The notes under the pieces were generated by a model that was not told where the DNA came from, made no database searches, and saw nothing but the letters and a program-made list of their open reading frames with translations. Shown one piece after another: positions 33,845 through 42,988 of a DNA stretch of 64,000 nucleotides (its first letter is position 1; every line of letters begins with the position of its first letter). Source of the DNA: DASZBX01 sp035943635 (GTDB lineage Bacteria > Actinomycetota > Actinomycetes > Streptomycetales > Catenulisporaceae); the NCBI GenBank assembly GCA_035943635.1, contig DASZBX010000043.1:1-64000 (forward strand), written 5' to 3'. The position numbers and the translations under genes were made by a program.

Positions 33845-34018
33845 TCAGACCGCGATGACCTGGCGCTTGGCGTAGGTGCCGCAGGTGTGGCACACGGTGT
33901 GCGGGAGCTTGGTGTCCTGGCAGGTGTCGCACTTGACCAGGGTCAGCGGGGCGGCCTTCCACTGGGCGCGCCGCGAACGGGTACGGCTGCGGGACTTCTT
34001 GCGCTTCGGAACGGCCAC
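33845..34018 (-). CDS. rpmF: 50S ribosomal protein L32
   Basis: This 57-residue L32 starts at a GTG with AGGAGAG 10 bp upstream. The basic N-terminus 'AVPKRKKSRSRTRSRRAQWKA' and the two C-x2-C pairs ('CDTCQD', 'CGTCG') identify the zinc-binding form. It lies between DUF177 (113 bp upstream) and rnc (13 bp downstream), the classical order. Confidence 0.95.
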   Translation of the reverse strand: MAVPKRKKSRSRTRSRRAQWKAAPLTLVKCDTCQDTKLPHTVCHTCGTYAKRQVIAV

Positions 34019-34131
34019 GGTTCTGGTCTCTCCTGGTCAGGGGCGGCGGCGGTCCGGCCGGGCCGGGCGCGCGCCGCGCGGGGGTGGGACGACGGTACCC
34101 GACGACTTTACCGGAAAGTCGCCGGTTGTTC

Positions 34132-34713
34132 TCAAAGGTCCTGGTCCGGGCCCTTGAGCTGGGCCAGCGCGGCCCACCGGGGGTCCACGGCGGCGTGGCC
34201 GTGGCCCGGCTCGTCGGCGAGGCGGGCCCCGCACTCCGAGCACAGTCCGGGACAGTCCGGCTCGCACAACGGCTGCAGCGGAAGGTCGAGCCGCACTCCA
34301 TCATGCACGATCATCTGCAGATCGAGTAACTCCTCCACCACGAACACGGCCTCCTGCGCCTCCTCGGCGGACAGGGTGTCGTCGTCGTAGTAGAACAGCT
34401 CCTGGAACTCGGCGTTCACGTCCACCTCGACCGGGTCGAGGCAGCGGACGCACTCGCCGACCAGCGAGCCGGCCACCACTCCGGTGGCCAGCACGCCCTC
34501 CATCACCGACTCCAGCCGGACCTGCAACTCCAGGTCCGCGCTCTCCGCGGTGTAGATCGCGTCCAGGCCGCCGGCCCCGCTGAGCAGGTCCACGGCCGGC
34601 AGCTCGCGCTCGAGCTCGCGCATCGCGCCGGGGCGATGGCCGAGCTCCCGTACGTCGAGGACGAACGGTGAACGCGCGTTGAGCCGGCGCGGTTTCTGCT
34701 TTTCGGGGGACAT
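34132..34713 (-). CDS. DUF177 (YceD) family protein
   Basis: This 193-residue DUF177 protein shows 'GECVRCLDPVEVDVNAEFQELFYYDD' and a Cys-rich end 'CEPDCPGLCSECGARL'. YceD-type proteins are linked to ribosome large-subunit and rRNA biogenesis and nearly always precede rpmF, as here. The ATG at 34713 was chosen; an in-frame ATG at 34758 is also downstream of the predicted promoter and cannot be excluded. Confidence 0.88.
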   Translation of the reverse strand: MSPEKQKPRRLNARSPFVLDVRELGHRPGAMRELERELPAVDLLSGAGGLDAIYTAESADLELQVRLESVMEGVLATGVVAGSLVGECVRCLDPVEVDVNAEFQELFYYDDDTLSAEEAQEAVFVVEELLDLQMIVHDGVRLDLPLQPLCEPDCPGLCSECGARLADEPGHGHAAVDPRWAALAQLKGPDQDL

Positions 34714-35042
34714 GGCGACTTTCGCTTCAGACGGTGCTGGACCGTACAGATGGATCATGGCGGCCGCACATGGCCGACCGTTAAGTCTAGCAAAGGCCGC
34801 GCAGTGCTCGTGCGGGCCGCGGGTGGACGTCCGGCGGCGGGCCGGGCTCGGGTCGCGAGGCGCCCGAGAAGCCGGGCCGGCGGTGCACCGCCCGGAACGG
34901 CCGCCGGGCCCGGCAGGGCCGCAGACAGAGCCGTGGCGGCCCTCAGGCGGCCTACCCCAACCGGCACGACTGTCGTCCGGACACCAAGGCGGCCCGGCCG
35001 ACATGTGTCACCGCCACATGCGAACCGGGCCGACGGGACGGC
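34714..35042. other. Intergenic region between sepIVA and the DUF177 operon
   Basis: These 329 bases contain the extended -10 promoter at 34784-34789. The rest, up to the sepIVA stop, is GC-rich without a gene or a clear terminator hairpin. Confidence 0.5.
34784..34789 (-). promoter_or_regulatory. Promoter of the DUF177-rpmF-rnc-mutM-folC operon
   Basis: Minus-strand TGC-TAGACT is an extended -10 box with the hexamer at 34789-34784. It lies 70 bp before the chosen DUF177 start, in an otherwise GC-rich region. No good -35 is visible at 17 bp, which fits extended -10 dependence. Confidence 0.5.
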
Positions 35043-36275
35043 TCAGCGGCCGTAGCCCTCCTGCTGGAACTGGCGCACGTCGATCAGGCCGGTGTCGAAG
35101 TAGGACGTGTCCTCGGGGACCGCGCCGTACTGCACGACCTCCACCTGGACCGGTCCGGTCTGGGCCGGGATCTGCTGGCCGTAGCCGGAGTCGTAGGCGT
35201 ACTCGTTCTGGAACTCGCCGGTGCCGTAGCCCTGGGCCACGCCCGCGTCGTACACCGGGGCCGGCTCGTAGCCGTACTGCGGCACGTCACCGGTGTCGTA
35301 GTGCTGCGGCAGGTCGCCCGTGTCGTATCCGCGCTGGGGGATGTCGCCGGTGTCGTAGCCGCCGTGCTGCTGGTACTCGTCGATCGGGTAGCCCGGCTGC
35401 AGCTGGTCCTGGTGGCCGTGCTGCTGGAAGGGCCGCTCGGCCTCGGTGAACGCCGCCACGGTGAAGTTCTGGGTCTCGTAGGCGTCGAACTGGTTGGCGT
35501 GCTCCTGCCCGTACCCGTGTTCCGGGTAGGCCGCTTCCTGCTGCTGGTACGGCTCTTCCTGGTACCCGCCATTCTCCTGAAATCCGGTGGCCTCCTGGTA
35601 TCCGGTGGCCTCCTGGTATCCGGCCGCCTCCTGGTACCCGGTGGGCTCCTGGTAGCCGTCGTTCTCCTGGTACCCGTCGTTGGCGTAGCCGTCGTCGGTG
35701 AACTGGGGCCGCTCGAACTCGCCGGTGCCGGTCGGCTCGGCGGAGAAGCTGCGCGAGCGCTTGCGCTCCTCGGCCACCGCGTCCTGCTCGTCCACGTGCC
35801 GGCCGAGCTCTTCCATCGGGCTGTGCGTGCCGCGCATCTTGTCCCGGCCGCGGCCGACGGCCTGCAGGGTCTTGGTCAGCACGACCTCGAAGTTGGCCAG
35901 CTTCTGGTCCACGTAGTCGTCCGCGTCGGTGCGGATCTGCTCCGCCTCGCGCCGGGCCTGGGCCATGATCCGCTCGGCCGCGCTGCGCGCCTCCCGGGAC
36001 ACGTCCGTGTTCCCGATGATCGACTCGCGCTCGCTGCGGGAGCGCTCGAGCATGCGGTCCGCCTCGCGCCGCCCCTCGGCGAGCACCGACTCGCGGTCGG
36101 CCAGCACCCGCTTGGCCCGGTCCATCTCCTCTGGCATGCCCTTGCGCAAGTCGTCGAGCAGGTCGAGCACCTGTGCGCGGTTGATCACGCAGGAGGCCGA
36201 CATGGGCATCGCGCGAGCGCTCTCGACAATCTCGATCAGCTCATCGATCTTGACGTTGACGTCCACCGGATACAA
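35043..36275 (-). CDS. sepIVA: SepIVA-like DivIVA-domain coiled-coil protein with Tyr/Gln/Gly repeats
   Basis: Residues 1-155 form a long coiled coil like mycobacterial SepIVA, a cytoplasmic septation/elongation factor encoded at the same place ('NVKIDELIEIVESARAMPMSASCVINRAQVLDLLDDL', then 'RILA'-type heptads). Residues 170-410 are a low-complexity tail. About eight G-Y-Q-E-type repeats lie at roughly 195-240, then three to four Y-D-T-G-D-x-P-Q repeats at about 308-332, with no Lys. The tail is unlike the short one in mycobacteria and could drive condensation or serve as a phosphorylation region. It is flanked by the coaD terminator upstream and appears monocistronic. Confidence 0.8.
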   Translation of the reverse strand: MYPVDVNVKIDELIEIVESARAMPMSASCVINRAQVLDLLDDLRKGMPEEMDRAKRVLADRESVLAEGRREADRMLERSRSERESIIGNTDVSREARSAAERIMAQARREAEQIRTDADDYVDQKLANFEVVLTKTLQAVGRGRDKMRGTHSPMEELGRHVDEQDAVAEERKRSRSFSAEPTGTGEFERPQFTDDGYANDGYQENDGYQEPTGYQEAAGYQEATGYQEATGFQENGGYQEEPYQQQEAAYPEHGYGQEHANQFDAYETQNFTVAAFTEAERPFQQHGHQDQLQPGYPIDEYQQHGGYDTGDIPQRGYDTGDLPQHYDTGDVPQYGYEPAPVYDAGVAQGYGTGEFQNEYAYDSGYGQQIPAQTGPVQVEVVQYGAVPEDTSYFDTGLIDVRQFQQEGYGR

Positions 36276-36450
36276 CTCCTGTCGCTTAAGCCGTTGGATC
36301 CGGTCGAGACTTCCGGACCACAGTGCACCACGGTACCCCGGATGGATTAGTACAGGGAGCCGTACGGTGACATTGTCCGATTTAGAGGTGAAATGACCCA
36401 GGGCCGAACGGGGCGATATCGGCCCCGGATTCCGATCGGGGACGAAATAA

Positions 36451-36472
36451 GGACCGGGCCCCGACCCGGTCC
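36451..36472 (-). terminator. Terminator of coaD
   Basis: GGACCGGG (36451-36458) and CCCGGTCC (36465-36472) pair with a 6-nt loop. On the minus strand the stem is followed by TTATTTC, a reasonable T-tract, 24 bp past the coaD stop. Confidence 0.7.
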
Positions 36473-36495
36473 CGCACCCTGGCCTCGGCCCGGGC

Positions 36496-37014
36496 TCAGA
36501 CCGGGCGCAGCCGCTCGATCAACCGCGCCAGCACCGCGTCCGGCACGAGTCCGGAGACGTCCCCGCCGAGCGCGCAGACCTCCTTGATCAGGCTGGAGGA
36601 CAGGAAGCTGTAGAGCGGGTTGGTGGCCACGAACAGGGTCTCCACCCCGGCCAGCCGGTGGTTCATCTGAGCCATCTGCAGTTCGTAGTCGAAGTCGCCC
36701 ACCGCACGCAGGCCCTTGACCGCGGCCCGGATGCCCCGGGCGGTGCAGAAGTCCACCAGCAGCCCGTCCACCACCTCGACCCGGACGTTCGGCAGGTGCG
36801 AGGTGACGTCGCGGATCATCTCGATCCGCTCGCCGTAGAGGAACAGTCCGTTCTTCCCGGGGTTCTTGCCGACGGCGACCACCACCTCGTCGAAGAGCAG
36901 CGACATCCGGCCGATGATGTCGAGGTGCCCGTTGGTCACCGGGTCGAAGGATCCCGGACAGACCACCCGGCGGATCTGCGCTTCCGGCCGGTTCTCACCT
37001 GGCTCAGTATTCAC
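36496..37014 (-). CDS. coaD: Phosphopantetheine adenylyltransferase
   Basis: CoaD makes dephospho-CoA from phosphopantetheine and ATP. The 172-residue protein has the nucleotidyltransferase signature 'VCPGSFDPVTNGHLDIIGR', 'AVKGLRAVGDFDYELQMAQMN' and 'FLSSSLIKEV'. Translation is from a GTG with AAGGAAC 7 bp upstream; it adds about 14 residues before the conserved core. It is followed by a terminator, then sepIVA; recG lies 241 bp upstream. Confidence 0.95.
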   Translation of the reverse strand: MNTEPGENRPEAQIRRVVCPGSFDPVTNGHLDIIGRMSLLFDEVVVAVGKNPGKNGLFLYGERIEMIRDVTSHLPNVRVEVVDGLLVDFCTARGIRAAVKGLRAVGDFDYELQMAQMNHRLAGVETLFVATNPLYSFLSSSLIKEVCALGGDVSGLVPDAVLARLIERLRPV

Positions 37015-37255
37015 TCTCGGTTCCTTGTCGATTCTGGTGCCGTAAGAGGGTGACATCACCGTACGCGGGCGCACGCCGCCGGGGGTACCCGGGCGGCGGT
37101 TGCCCGCGCCCTACCCCCTGCCCGGCCCGGGCGCCCGCCAAGCCCGCGCCGACCCGTCCGAAACGCGGCGGACAGCCGGTCCGGCCGGTGAACGCCAGGC
37201 CAACGCGCAACGGTCCGCGAAGCAGCGCGCGCCGGGCCCGAACGCCCCGGCCGGA

Positions 37256-39604
37256 TCAGGTCTTGTGCAGGTAGGCGGCGCGTTCGGAGGAGGACAGGGC
37301 GTCGACCAGCTCGGCCAGCCGGGGCTGTCCGGCCAGGTCCGGGTCGCGGCCGATCAGGTCCTGGGCGGCCTGGCGGGCCTGGCCGAGCAGGTCCTCGTCC
37401 CGGATCACGGACAGCAGCTTGAGCGAGGAGCGGCTGCCGGACTGGGCCGCGCCGAGCACGTCGCCCTCCCGGCGCTGCTCGAGGTCGATCCGGGCCAGTT
37501 CGAACCCGTCCGAGGTGGCGGCCACCGAGTCCAGCCGCTCCCGGGCCGGGGTGCCGGCCGGGGCCTCGGTGACCAGCAGGCACAGGCCCACGGCCGCTCC
37601 CCGGCCGACCCGGCCGCGCAGCTGGTGCAGCTGGGAGACGCCGAAGCGGTCCGCGTCCAGGATCGCCATCACTGTGGCGTTGGGCACATTCACGCCGACC
37701 TCGATGACGGTGGTCGCGATCAGCACGTCGATCTCGCCCGCGGCGAACCCGGTCATCACCGCGTCCTTCTCGGCCGGCGGCAGCTTGCCGTGCAGTACGC
37801 CGATCCGCAGCCCGGCCAGTTCGCCGTAATTGAGCTGCTCGAACATCTCGGCGACCGACAGCGGCGGCCGGCGGTCGGCCGCGACGTCGGCGGGCGCGGC
37901 GGCCGAGGCGTCGAACAGGGCGCCGGAGCCGTCCGCGGCGCCGGACTCGGCGCCGCCGCCGGCGTCGGCGGGGGCTTCGGCCGCGGCACCGCGCTCGTCC
38001 CAGTCCGCCGAGCCGGTCGAGCCGTCCGAGTCGGCCAGGGCGTCCGCGTCGTCCGGGCCGCCGATCCGCGGGCAGACGATGTAGGCCTGGTGCCCGGCCG
38101 CGGCCTCCTCCCGGATCCGGGCCCAGGTGCGGGCCAGGAAGGCGGGCTTCTCCACCGCGGGCACCACGTGCGTGGCGATCGGCGAGCGACCCTTGGGCAG
38201 CTCGGACAGCACGGAGGTCTCCAGGTCGCCGAAGACGGTCATGGCCACGGTCCGCGGGATCGGGGTGGCGGTCATCACGAGCAGGTGCGGCGGCTGCTCG
38301 GCCTTGGCCCGCAGGGCGTCGCGCTGCTCGACCCCGAACCGGTGCTGCTCGTCGACCACGACCAGGCCGAGGTCGGCGAACTGGACCGAGTCCTGGATCA
38401 CCGCGTGCGTGCCGACCACGATCCCGGCCGCGCCGCTCGCGGCGTCCAGCAGGTTGGCCCGGCGTTCGGGGACGGTCTGCGAGCCGGTCAGCAGGGCGAC
38501 CTTGGTGCCGTCCGGGTCGCCGTCGAGCCGGCCGGGCCGGGCCAGCGGGCCGAGCAGGTCCAGGATCGAGCGGTGGTGCTGCTGGGCCAGCACCTCGGTC
38601 GGGGCCAGCAGCGCGGCCTGGCCGCCCGCGTCCACGACGGTGAGCATGGCCCGCAGCGCCACCACGGTCTTGCCCGAGCCGACCTCGCCCTGCAGCAGCC
38701 GGTGCATCGGGTGGCTGCGGGCCAGGTCGGCCTCGACGGTGTCGCAGACCTCGCGCTGACCGGCGGTCAGGTCGAACGGCAGCCGGGCGTCGAAGGCGTC
38801 CAGCAGCCGGCCGGTGACCCGGGCGCGGGCCGTGGCGGGCAGCTGCTCGGCGGCGTGGCGGCGGCGGGCCAGGGCGATCTGCAGGGGCAGCGCCTCGTCC
38901 CATTTGAGCCGTTCCCGGGCGGTCTCGACCTGGTCCAGGCTCTGCGGGCGGTGCATGTATTCCAGGGCCGTGCGCAGGTCGACCAGGTCGTGTTCCGCGC
39001 GCAGGCTGTCGGGCAGCGGGTCGGGCAGGTCCGCGGGGGTCAGGGCGTCCAGCAGCATGGCCACGCACTGGGCGAGCTTGAGCGTGGACAGTTTCTTGGT
39101 GCTGCGGTAGATCGGGATCAGTTTCCCGGCCTGCCGGCGGGCGAGTTCGTCGACGTCGTCGTCGTCATCCTCGTCGAGCAGTTCGTACTCCGGCTGGGTC
39201 AGCTGGCGGCGGCCGTGGAACTCGGTGACCTTGCCGAAGAACAGGCCGAGTCGGCCCGGGCGCAGTTCGCGTTCCCGGTAGCGCAGGTTGAAGAAGGTCA
39301 GCAGGAGCTTGGAGCCGTGGTCGTCGGCCACCTCGACCTCGGTCCGGGAGCCGCGGCCGGAGCCGGAGAAGCGCGGGGTGGCCTTGGTGATCCGGGCCAT
39401 CACGGTGACCTCCTCGCCCAGGGTGATCTGCTTGAGGTCGGTCAGCTCGCCGCGCCGGTCGTGCCGGCGCGGGTAGTAGCCGAGCAGGTCGGCGTTGGTC
39501 TCCAGGCCCAGGCCGCGGCCGAGCACCGTGGCGGCGCGCGGGCCGAAGGTCTTGGCCAGGGGCTGGCCGAGGAACGACTGCGACGGCGAGGCCGGTTCGG
39601 GCAC
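37256..39604 (-). CDS. recG: ATP-dependent DNA helicase RecG
   Basis: RecG remodels stalled forks and branched DNA. The 782-residue protein has the N-terminal wedge/OB domain, Walker A 'LQGEVGSGKTVVALRAML', the D-E-x-H box 'VVVDEQHRFGVEQ', 'MTATPIPRT', and the C-terminal helicase motifs 'ATTVIEVGVNVPNATVM' and 'QLHQLRGRVGRG'. Between 'AYIVCPRIGG' and 'VAEMFEQLN' it carries an insertion of about 55 Ala/Gly/Asp-rich residues, absent from typical RecG as I recall. A GTG start lies 2 bp before the end of the coding region overlap-free spacer from the DAK2 gene (4-bp gap), so the two are coupled. Confidence 0.95.
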   Translation of the reverse strand: MPEPASPSQSFLGQPLAKTFGPRAATVLGRGLGLETNADLLGYYPRRHDRRGELTDLKQITLGEEVTVMARITKATPRFSGSGRGSRTEVEVADDHGSKLLLTFFNLRYRERELRPGRLGLFFGKVTEFHGRRQLTQPEYELLDEDDDDDVDELARRQAGKLIPIYRSTKKLSTLKLAQCVAMLLDALTPADLPDPLPDSLRAEHDLVDLRTALEYMHRPQSLDQVETARERLKWDEALPLQIALARRRHAAEQLPATARARVTGRLLDAFDARLPFDLTAGQREVCDTVEADLARSHPMHRLLQGEVGSGKTVVALRAMLTVVDAGGQAALLAPTEVLAQQHHRSILDLLGPLARPGRLDGDPDGTKVALLTGSQTVPERRANLLDAASGAAGIVVGTHAVIQDSVQFADLGLVVVDEQHRFGVEQRDALRAKAEQPPHLLVMTATPIPRTVAMTVFGDLETSVLSELPKGRSPIATHVVPAVEKPAFLARTWARIREEAAAGHQAYIVCPRIGGPDDADALADSDGSTGSADWDERGAAAEAPADAGGGAESGAADGSGALFDASAAAPADVAADRRPPLSVAEMFEQLNYGELAGLRIGVLHGKLPPAEKDAVMTGFAAGEIDVLIATTVIEVGVNVPNATVMAILDADRFGVSQLHQLRGRVGRGAAVGLCLLVTEAPAGTPARERLDSVAATSDGFELARIDLEQRREGDVLGAAQSGSRSSLKLLSVIRDEDLLGQARQAAQDLIGRDPDLAGQPRLAELVDALSSSERAAYLHKT

Positions 39605-39608
39605 CTTG

Positions 39609-41369
39609 CTACTCCACCCCGATCAGCAGAGGCCAGCCGCTCTGGCCTCCGGCGTAGGCCACCACGTCCATCTCCGGGTGCCGCGTGTGCACCCGGGCGG
39701 TGACCGCGTCGACCAGGGCGTCCGCGTGCTCCGGGGAGATCTGGCCGGTGACCAGGGTCACCATCTCACCGCCCGCCGACACCATCCGGTCGGCCAGGGC
39801 CAGGGCCGCGGCGGTGACCGAGTCGGCGATCAGCGCGACGTCGCCGTCGATCAGGCCGAGCACGTCCCCGGCCTTGCCGACCCCGGCCATGGTCCAGACG
39901 TCGTCGGCGGCGATCTGCAGCGCGCCGTGCCGGGTGGCGCCGGCCGCGGCGGACATGGCCACCACGTCCGCGTCGAACCGGCGGCCGGGCTCGTGCACGG
40001 CCAGGGCGGCGATGCCCTGGACCACGGACTTGGTCGGCACCACCGCGACCCTTATCCCGGCGGTGTTCGCCTGGTGCGCGTTGCGGTGGATCTGCTCGGC
40101 CGCGGCGGCCGCGGCGGCCAGGCCCTGCTCGTCGTTGACCAGCACGACCACCTCGTTCACGGCGGCGTCCAGGATGGCCTGGATCAGCTGGACGCTGGTC
40201 GGCGGGCGGTCCGGCAGGCAGGGCAGCGGGGTCGCGCCGGCCGCGGCGAACAGCTCGGCGATGCCCGGCCCGGCCGCGGCGGCCAGCACCACCCGGCCGG
40301 CCGCGCGGTGTTCGAGCAGCTCGATCCGCAGGTCGTAGGGCCGGCCGAACCGGATCGCGGCCTCGACCACCGGGCCGGGCCGGCTCACGTGCACGTGCAC
40401 CCGGTAGCGCCCGTCGCCGCCGGCGATCACCAGGGAGTCCCCGCCGCCGTCCAGGCACAGGTGCTCCAGCTCGGCCCGCAGCGCGGCGACCTGCCCGTCG
40501 GCCAGGTCGATCAGGTAGACCACCTCGAACTGGTCGGTGGCGAAGGGGTTGGAGTGCAGCTGCGGCGGCTTGGCCTGCCCGGGGTGGCCCGGGGGCGGGA
40601 CGGCGGCGGGGACGGGGCGCTGGAGCAGCCGGTAGCCCTGGGCGACCATCCGGGCCGGGTCGTAGCCGCCGAGCAGGGCGGCCAGGACGTCGAGCAGGAT
40701 GCACAGGCCGCGCCCGCCGGCGTCGACCACTCCCGCGGTGCGCAGCACGGCCAGCTGGGCCGGGGTCTGGTCCAGGGCGGCCGCGGCGGCCCGGCTGGCG
40801 GCCTCGGCCAGCGCGGTGAACCGGGGCTCGGCCCCGGGGCCGCCGGTGCGCTCGGCCTCGGCGACCACCCGGGCGGCGCCCTCGGCGGCGGCCCGGGCGA
40901 CCGTGAGCATGGTCCCCTCGGCCGGCGCGGACACCGCCTGCCAGGCCGACTCGGCCGCGTCGGCCAGCGCGGCCGCGATGGTCCGCGGGCCGACCTTGCG
41001 CCCGGCCCGGACCGCGGCGGCCACCTCGTCGGCCAGGCCCCGCAGCAGCTGGCTCAGGATCACCCCGGAGTTGCCGTGCGCCCCGGTCATCGCCCCGGTG
41101 GCCAGGGCGCCGAGCACCTGCGCGGCCCCGGCCCCGTCCGGGTCGGCCCAGTCGTCGCCGGCCGGGTCCAGCTCGGTGTCCAGCCCCGCGTCCAGGGCGG
41201 CCACCGCCTCGACCGCGGCCTCGAAGGTGAGGAACAGGTTGGTGCCGGTGTCCCCGTCCGGGACGGGGAAGACGTTGAGCGCGTCGATCTCCTCCCGGGC
41301 CCGGCCGAGCGCGTCCAGGGACGCCCGGGCCCACAGCCGGACCGCCAGGCCGTCGAGCGTCTCGAGCAT
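39609..41369 (-). CDS. DAK2-domain (FakA/YloV-like) kinase
   Basis: This 586-residue protein has an N-terminal DAK2 domain ('LNVFPVPDGDTGTNLFLTFEAAVEAV', the Asp cluster that binds Mg-ATP, then 'MTGAHGNSGVILSQLLRGLAD'). The middle and C-terminal domains are typical of FakA ('GVVDAGGRGLCILLDVLAALLGGY', 'FEVVYLIDL', 'VHVHVSRPGPV'). FakA phosphorylates fatty acids presented by FakB (DegV) proteins; no fakB is adjacent. In actinomycetes it commonly precedes recG, as here. The substrate is inferred from family. Confidence 0.88.
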   Translation of the reverse strand: MLETLDGLAVRLWARASLDALGRAREEIDALNVFPVPDGDTGTNLFLTFEAAVEAVAALDAGLDTELDPAGDDWADPDGAGAAQVLGALATGAMTGAHGNSGVILSQLLRGLADEVAAAVRAGRKVGPRTIAAALADAAESAWQAVSAPAEGTMLTVARAAAEGAARVVAEAERTGGPGAEPRFTALAEAASRAAAAALDQTPAQLAVLRTAGVVDAGGRGLCILLDVLAALLGGYDPARMVAQGYRLLQRPVPAAVPPPGHPGQAKPPQLHSNPFATDQFEVVYLIDLADGQVAALRAELEHLCLDGGGDSLVIAGGDGRYRVHVHVSRPGPVVEAAIRFGRPYDLRIELLEHRAAGRVVLAAAAGPGIAELFAAAGATPLPCLPDRPPTSVQLIQAILDAAVNEVVVLVNDEQGLAAAAAAAEQIHRNAHQANTAGIRVAVVPTKSVVQGIAALAVHEPGRRFDADVVAMSAAAGATRHGALQIAADDVWTMAGVGKAGDVLGLIDGDVALIADSVTAAALALADRMVSAGGEMVTLVTGQISPEHADALVDAVTARVHTRHPEMDVVAYAGGQSGWPLLIGVE

Positions 41370-41599
41370 GCTGGCGCCCTCTCATTTGTTCCAGCCTGTG
41401 GTGCGGCCCAGCCTAGGGGTTCGCCGGGCATGGTGTCCGACGAAGCACAGGGACCGGGGCCGCGCGGCGGCGGCGCGCCGACCGATTGGCTTTTGCCGCG
41501 GCCGGTGGGTTAACCTTTCGAGGTTGTCCAGCCCTCGTTTACCCTAAAACGGCGGACGGACTCACTGTCAACCTGATCCAACGGTCTTTGGAGTCTCCC

Positions 41600-41788
41600 G
41601 TGGCTGCCACTTGCGATGTCTGCGGCAAGGGTCCGGGTTTCGGCATGAATGTGTCGCACTCGCACCGCCGCACCAAGCGTCGGTTCGACCCGAACATTCA
41701 GAGCGTACGGACCACCCTGTCGAACGGCACGCCGAAGCGGCAGAACGTCTGCACCAAATGCCTGAAGGCAGGCAAGGTCACTCGCTAG
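41600..41788 (+). CDS. rpmB: 50S ribosomal protein L28
   Basis: L28 of 62 residues starts at a GTG with GGAG 6-7 bp upstream. It contains 'CDVCGKGPGFGMNVSHSHRRTKRRF' and 'CTKCLKAGKVTR', giving two C-x2-C pairs (zinc-binding form). It is divergent from the DAK2 gene and closed by a very strong terminator. A possible promoter (TTGGCT near 41486, TAACCT at 41511-41516) has a long 19-bp spacer. Confidence 0.96.
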   Translation: MAATCDVCGKGPGFGMNVSHSHRRTKRRFDPNIQSVRTTLSNGTPKRQNVCTKCLKAGKVTR

Positions 41789-41823
41789 AGCGACCCCTGT
41801 CACCCGGTCTTCCCAAGCTGAAC

Positions 41824-41866
41824 AAGCAGCTGTCCCCCGATTCACTGAATCGGGGGACAGCTGCTT
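41824..41866. terminator. Bidirectional terminator between rpmB and thiL
   Basis: The arms 41824-41843 and 41847-41866 are perfectly complementary over 20 bp with a 3-nt loop. They are followed on the plus strand by TTTT. This is the strongest hairpin in the window and serves rpmB (stop 36 bp upstream) and, on the other strand, thiL. Confidence 0.92.
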
Positions 41867-41920
41867 TTCCGGCTGTCTTCCCTTTTTCCGGCGCGAGGCT
41901 CTTTTCCCGCGGACGGTTTC

Positions 41921-42982
41921 TCATTCGGCGTCGAAATGGTCCCAGCCCTGGCGGCCGGGCCACGGGACGCCGGCCACGGTCACCCGGGAGACCTTCGGCT
42001 CGGCGCCGCGATCGGCGTCGGCGGCGAGGCGTTCGTCGAGACCGGGTTCAACCACCCGGCCGATCGGGTGCCAGCCGGGCGGCAGCGGCCGGCCGGGCGG
42101 GAAGCAGCCGGCCAGGGCGTGGTCCTCGCCGCCGGTCAGGAACCAGTGCGCCGGGTCGAGACCGCAGTGCTCGGCCAGGTCGCGCAGCGGCTGCGGAATC
42201 GGAAACCGGGCCGGGTCCAGGTCGATCGCGACCCGGCTCTCCCGGGCGATGTGGCCGAGGTCGGCCAGCAGTCCGTCGCTGACGTCGAGCATCGCGCTCG
42301 CGCCGCCGACCGCCGCGGCCGGCCCGGCGGCGTAGGGCGGTTCGGGGCTGCGGTGCCGAGCCAGGGCCTTGGCCAGCCAGGGCGCGAGCCGATCATCCGC
42401 GGCGGGCAGTTCCGGCAGGCCCCGGCTGAGCAGTTCCAGGCCGGCGGCGGACCAGCCGAGCTCGCCCGCGACGGCCGCCACGTCACCCGGACGGGCGCCG
42501 GACCGCAGCACCGGGGCCCGGCCCTCGAGGTTACCGAGTGCAGTCACTGCGATAACGATCTGCTCACCGCGGGTCGTGTCCCCGCCTGCCACCGACGCGC
42601 CGACCAGAGCGGACTCCTCGGCCAGCCCGGCGGTCAGTTCCGTGACCCAGCCGAGCCGGGTGTCCCCCGGCACACACAATCCCACCAGCAACGCCGTCGG
42701 CCGGGCGCCCATCGCGGCGATGTCGGCGAGGTTCTGCGCGGCCGCCTTGCGGCCGATCTGGTAGCCGCTGGACCAGTCCCGGCGGAAGTGCCGGCCCTCG
42801 ACCAACAGGTCGGTCGAGGCGACCACCCGGCGGTCCGGGGCGGCGATCAGCGCGGCGTCGTCACCGGGGCCGAGCAGCACCGACGGCCCCTGCCGGACCG
42901 GGCGGGCGACCCGGTCGATCAGACCGAACTCGCCGATCTCGGCCAAGGTGCGAGCCGATCCGCCGAATTCGTTTTCACTCAC
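41921..42982 (-). CDS. thiL: Thiamine-monophosphate kinase
   Basis: ThiL phosphorylates thiamine monophosphate to the active diphosphate. The 353-residue protein shows 'GEFGLIDRV', 'LLGPGDDAALIAA' (Mg-ATP Asp residues), 'STDLLVEGRHFRRDW', 'QNLADIAAMGARP' and 'MLDVSDGLLADLGH'. The GTG at 42982 is preceded 6 nt upstream by a TACCCT -10 box and no ribosome site, suggesting a leaderless mRNA. No thiamine riboswitch is visible. It is divergent from the Lrp-like gene. Confidence 0.93.
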   Translation of the reverse strand: MSENEFGGSARTLAEIGEFGLIDRVARPVRQGPSVLLGPGDDAALIAAPDRRVVASTDLLVEGRHFRRDWSSGYQIGRKAAAQNLADIAAMGARPTALLVGLCVPGDTRLGWVTELTAGLAEESALVGASVAGGDTTRGEQIVIAVTALGNLEGRAPVLRSGARPGDVAAVAGELGWSAAGLELLSRGLPELPAADDRLAPWLAKALARHRSPEPPYAAGPAAAVGGASAMLDVSDGLLADLGHIARESRVAIDLDPARFPIPQPLRDLAEHCGLDPAHWFLTGGEDHALAGCFPPGRPLPPGWHPIGRVVEPGLDERLAADADRGAEPKVSRVTVAGVPWPGRQGWDHFDAE

Positions 42983-42988
42983 CCGATT

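Noticed and set aside
41824..41866. 20-bp inverted repeat as a transposon end
   Set aside because: The 3-nt loop, T-run and position after rpmB mark it as a terminator.
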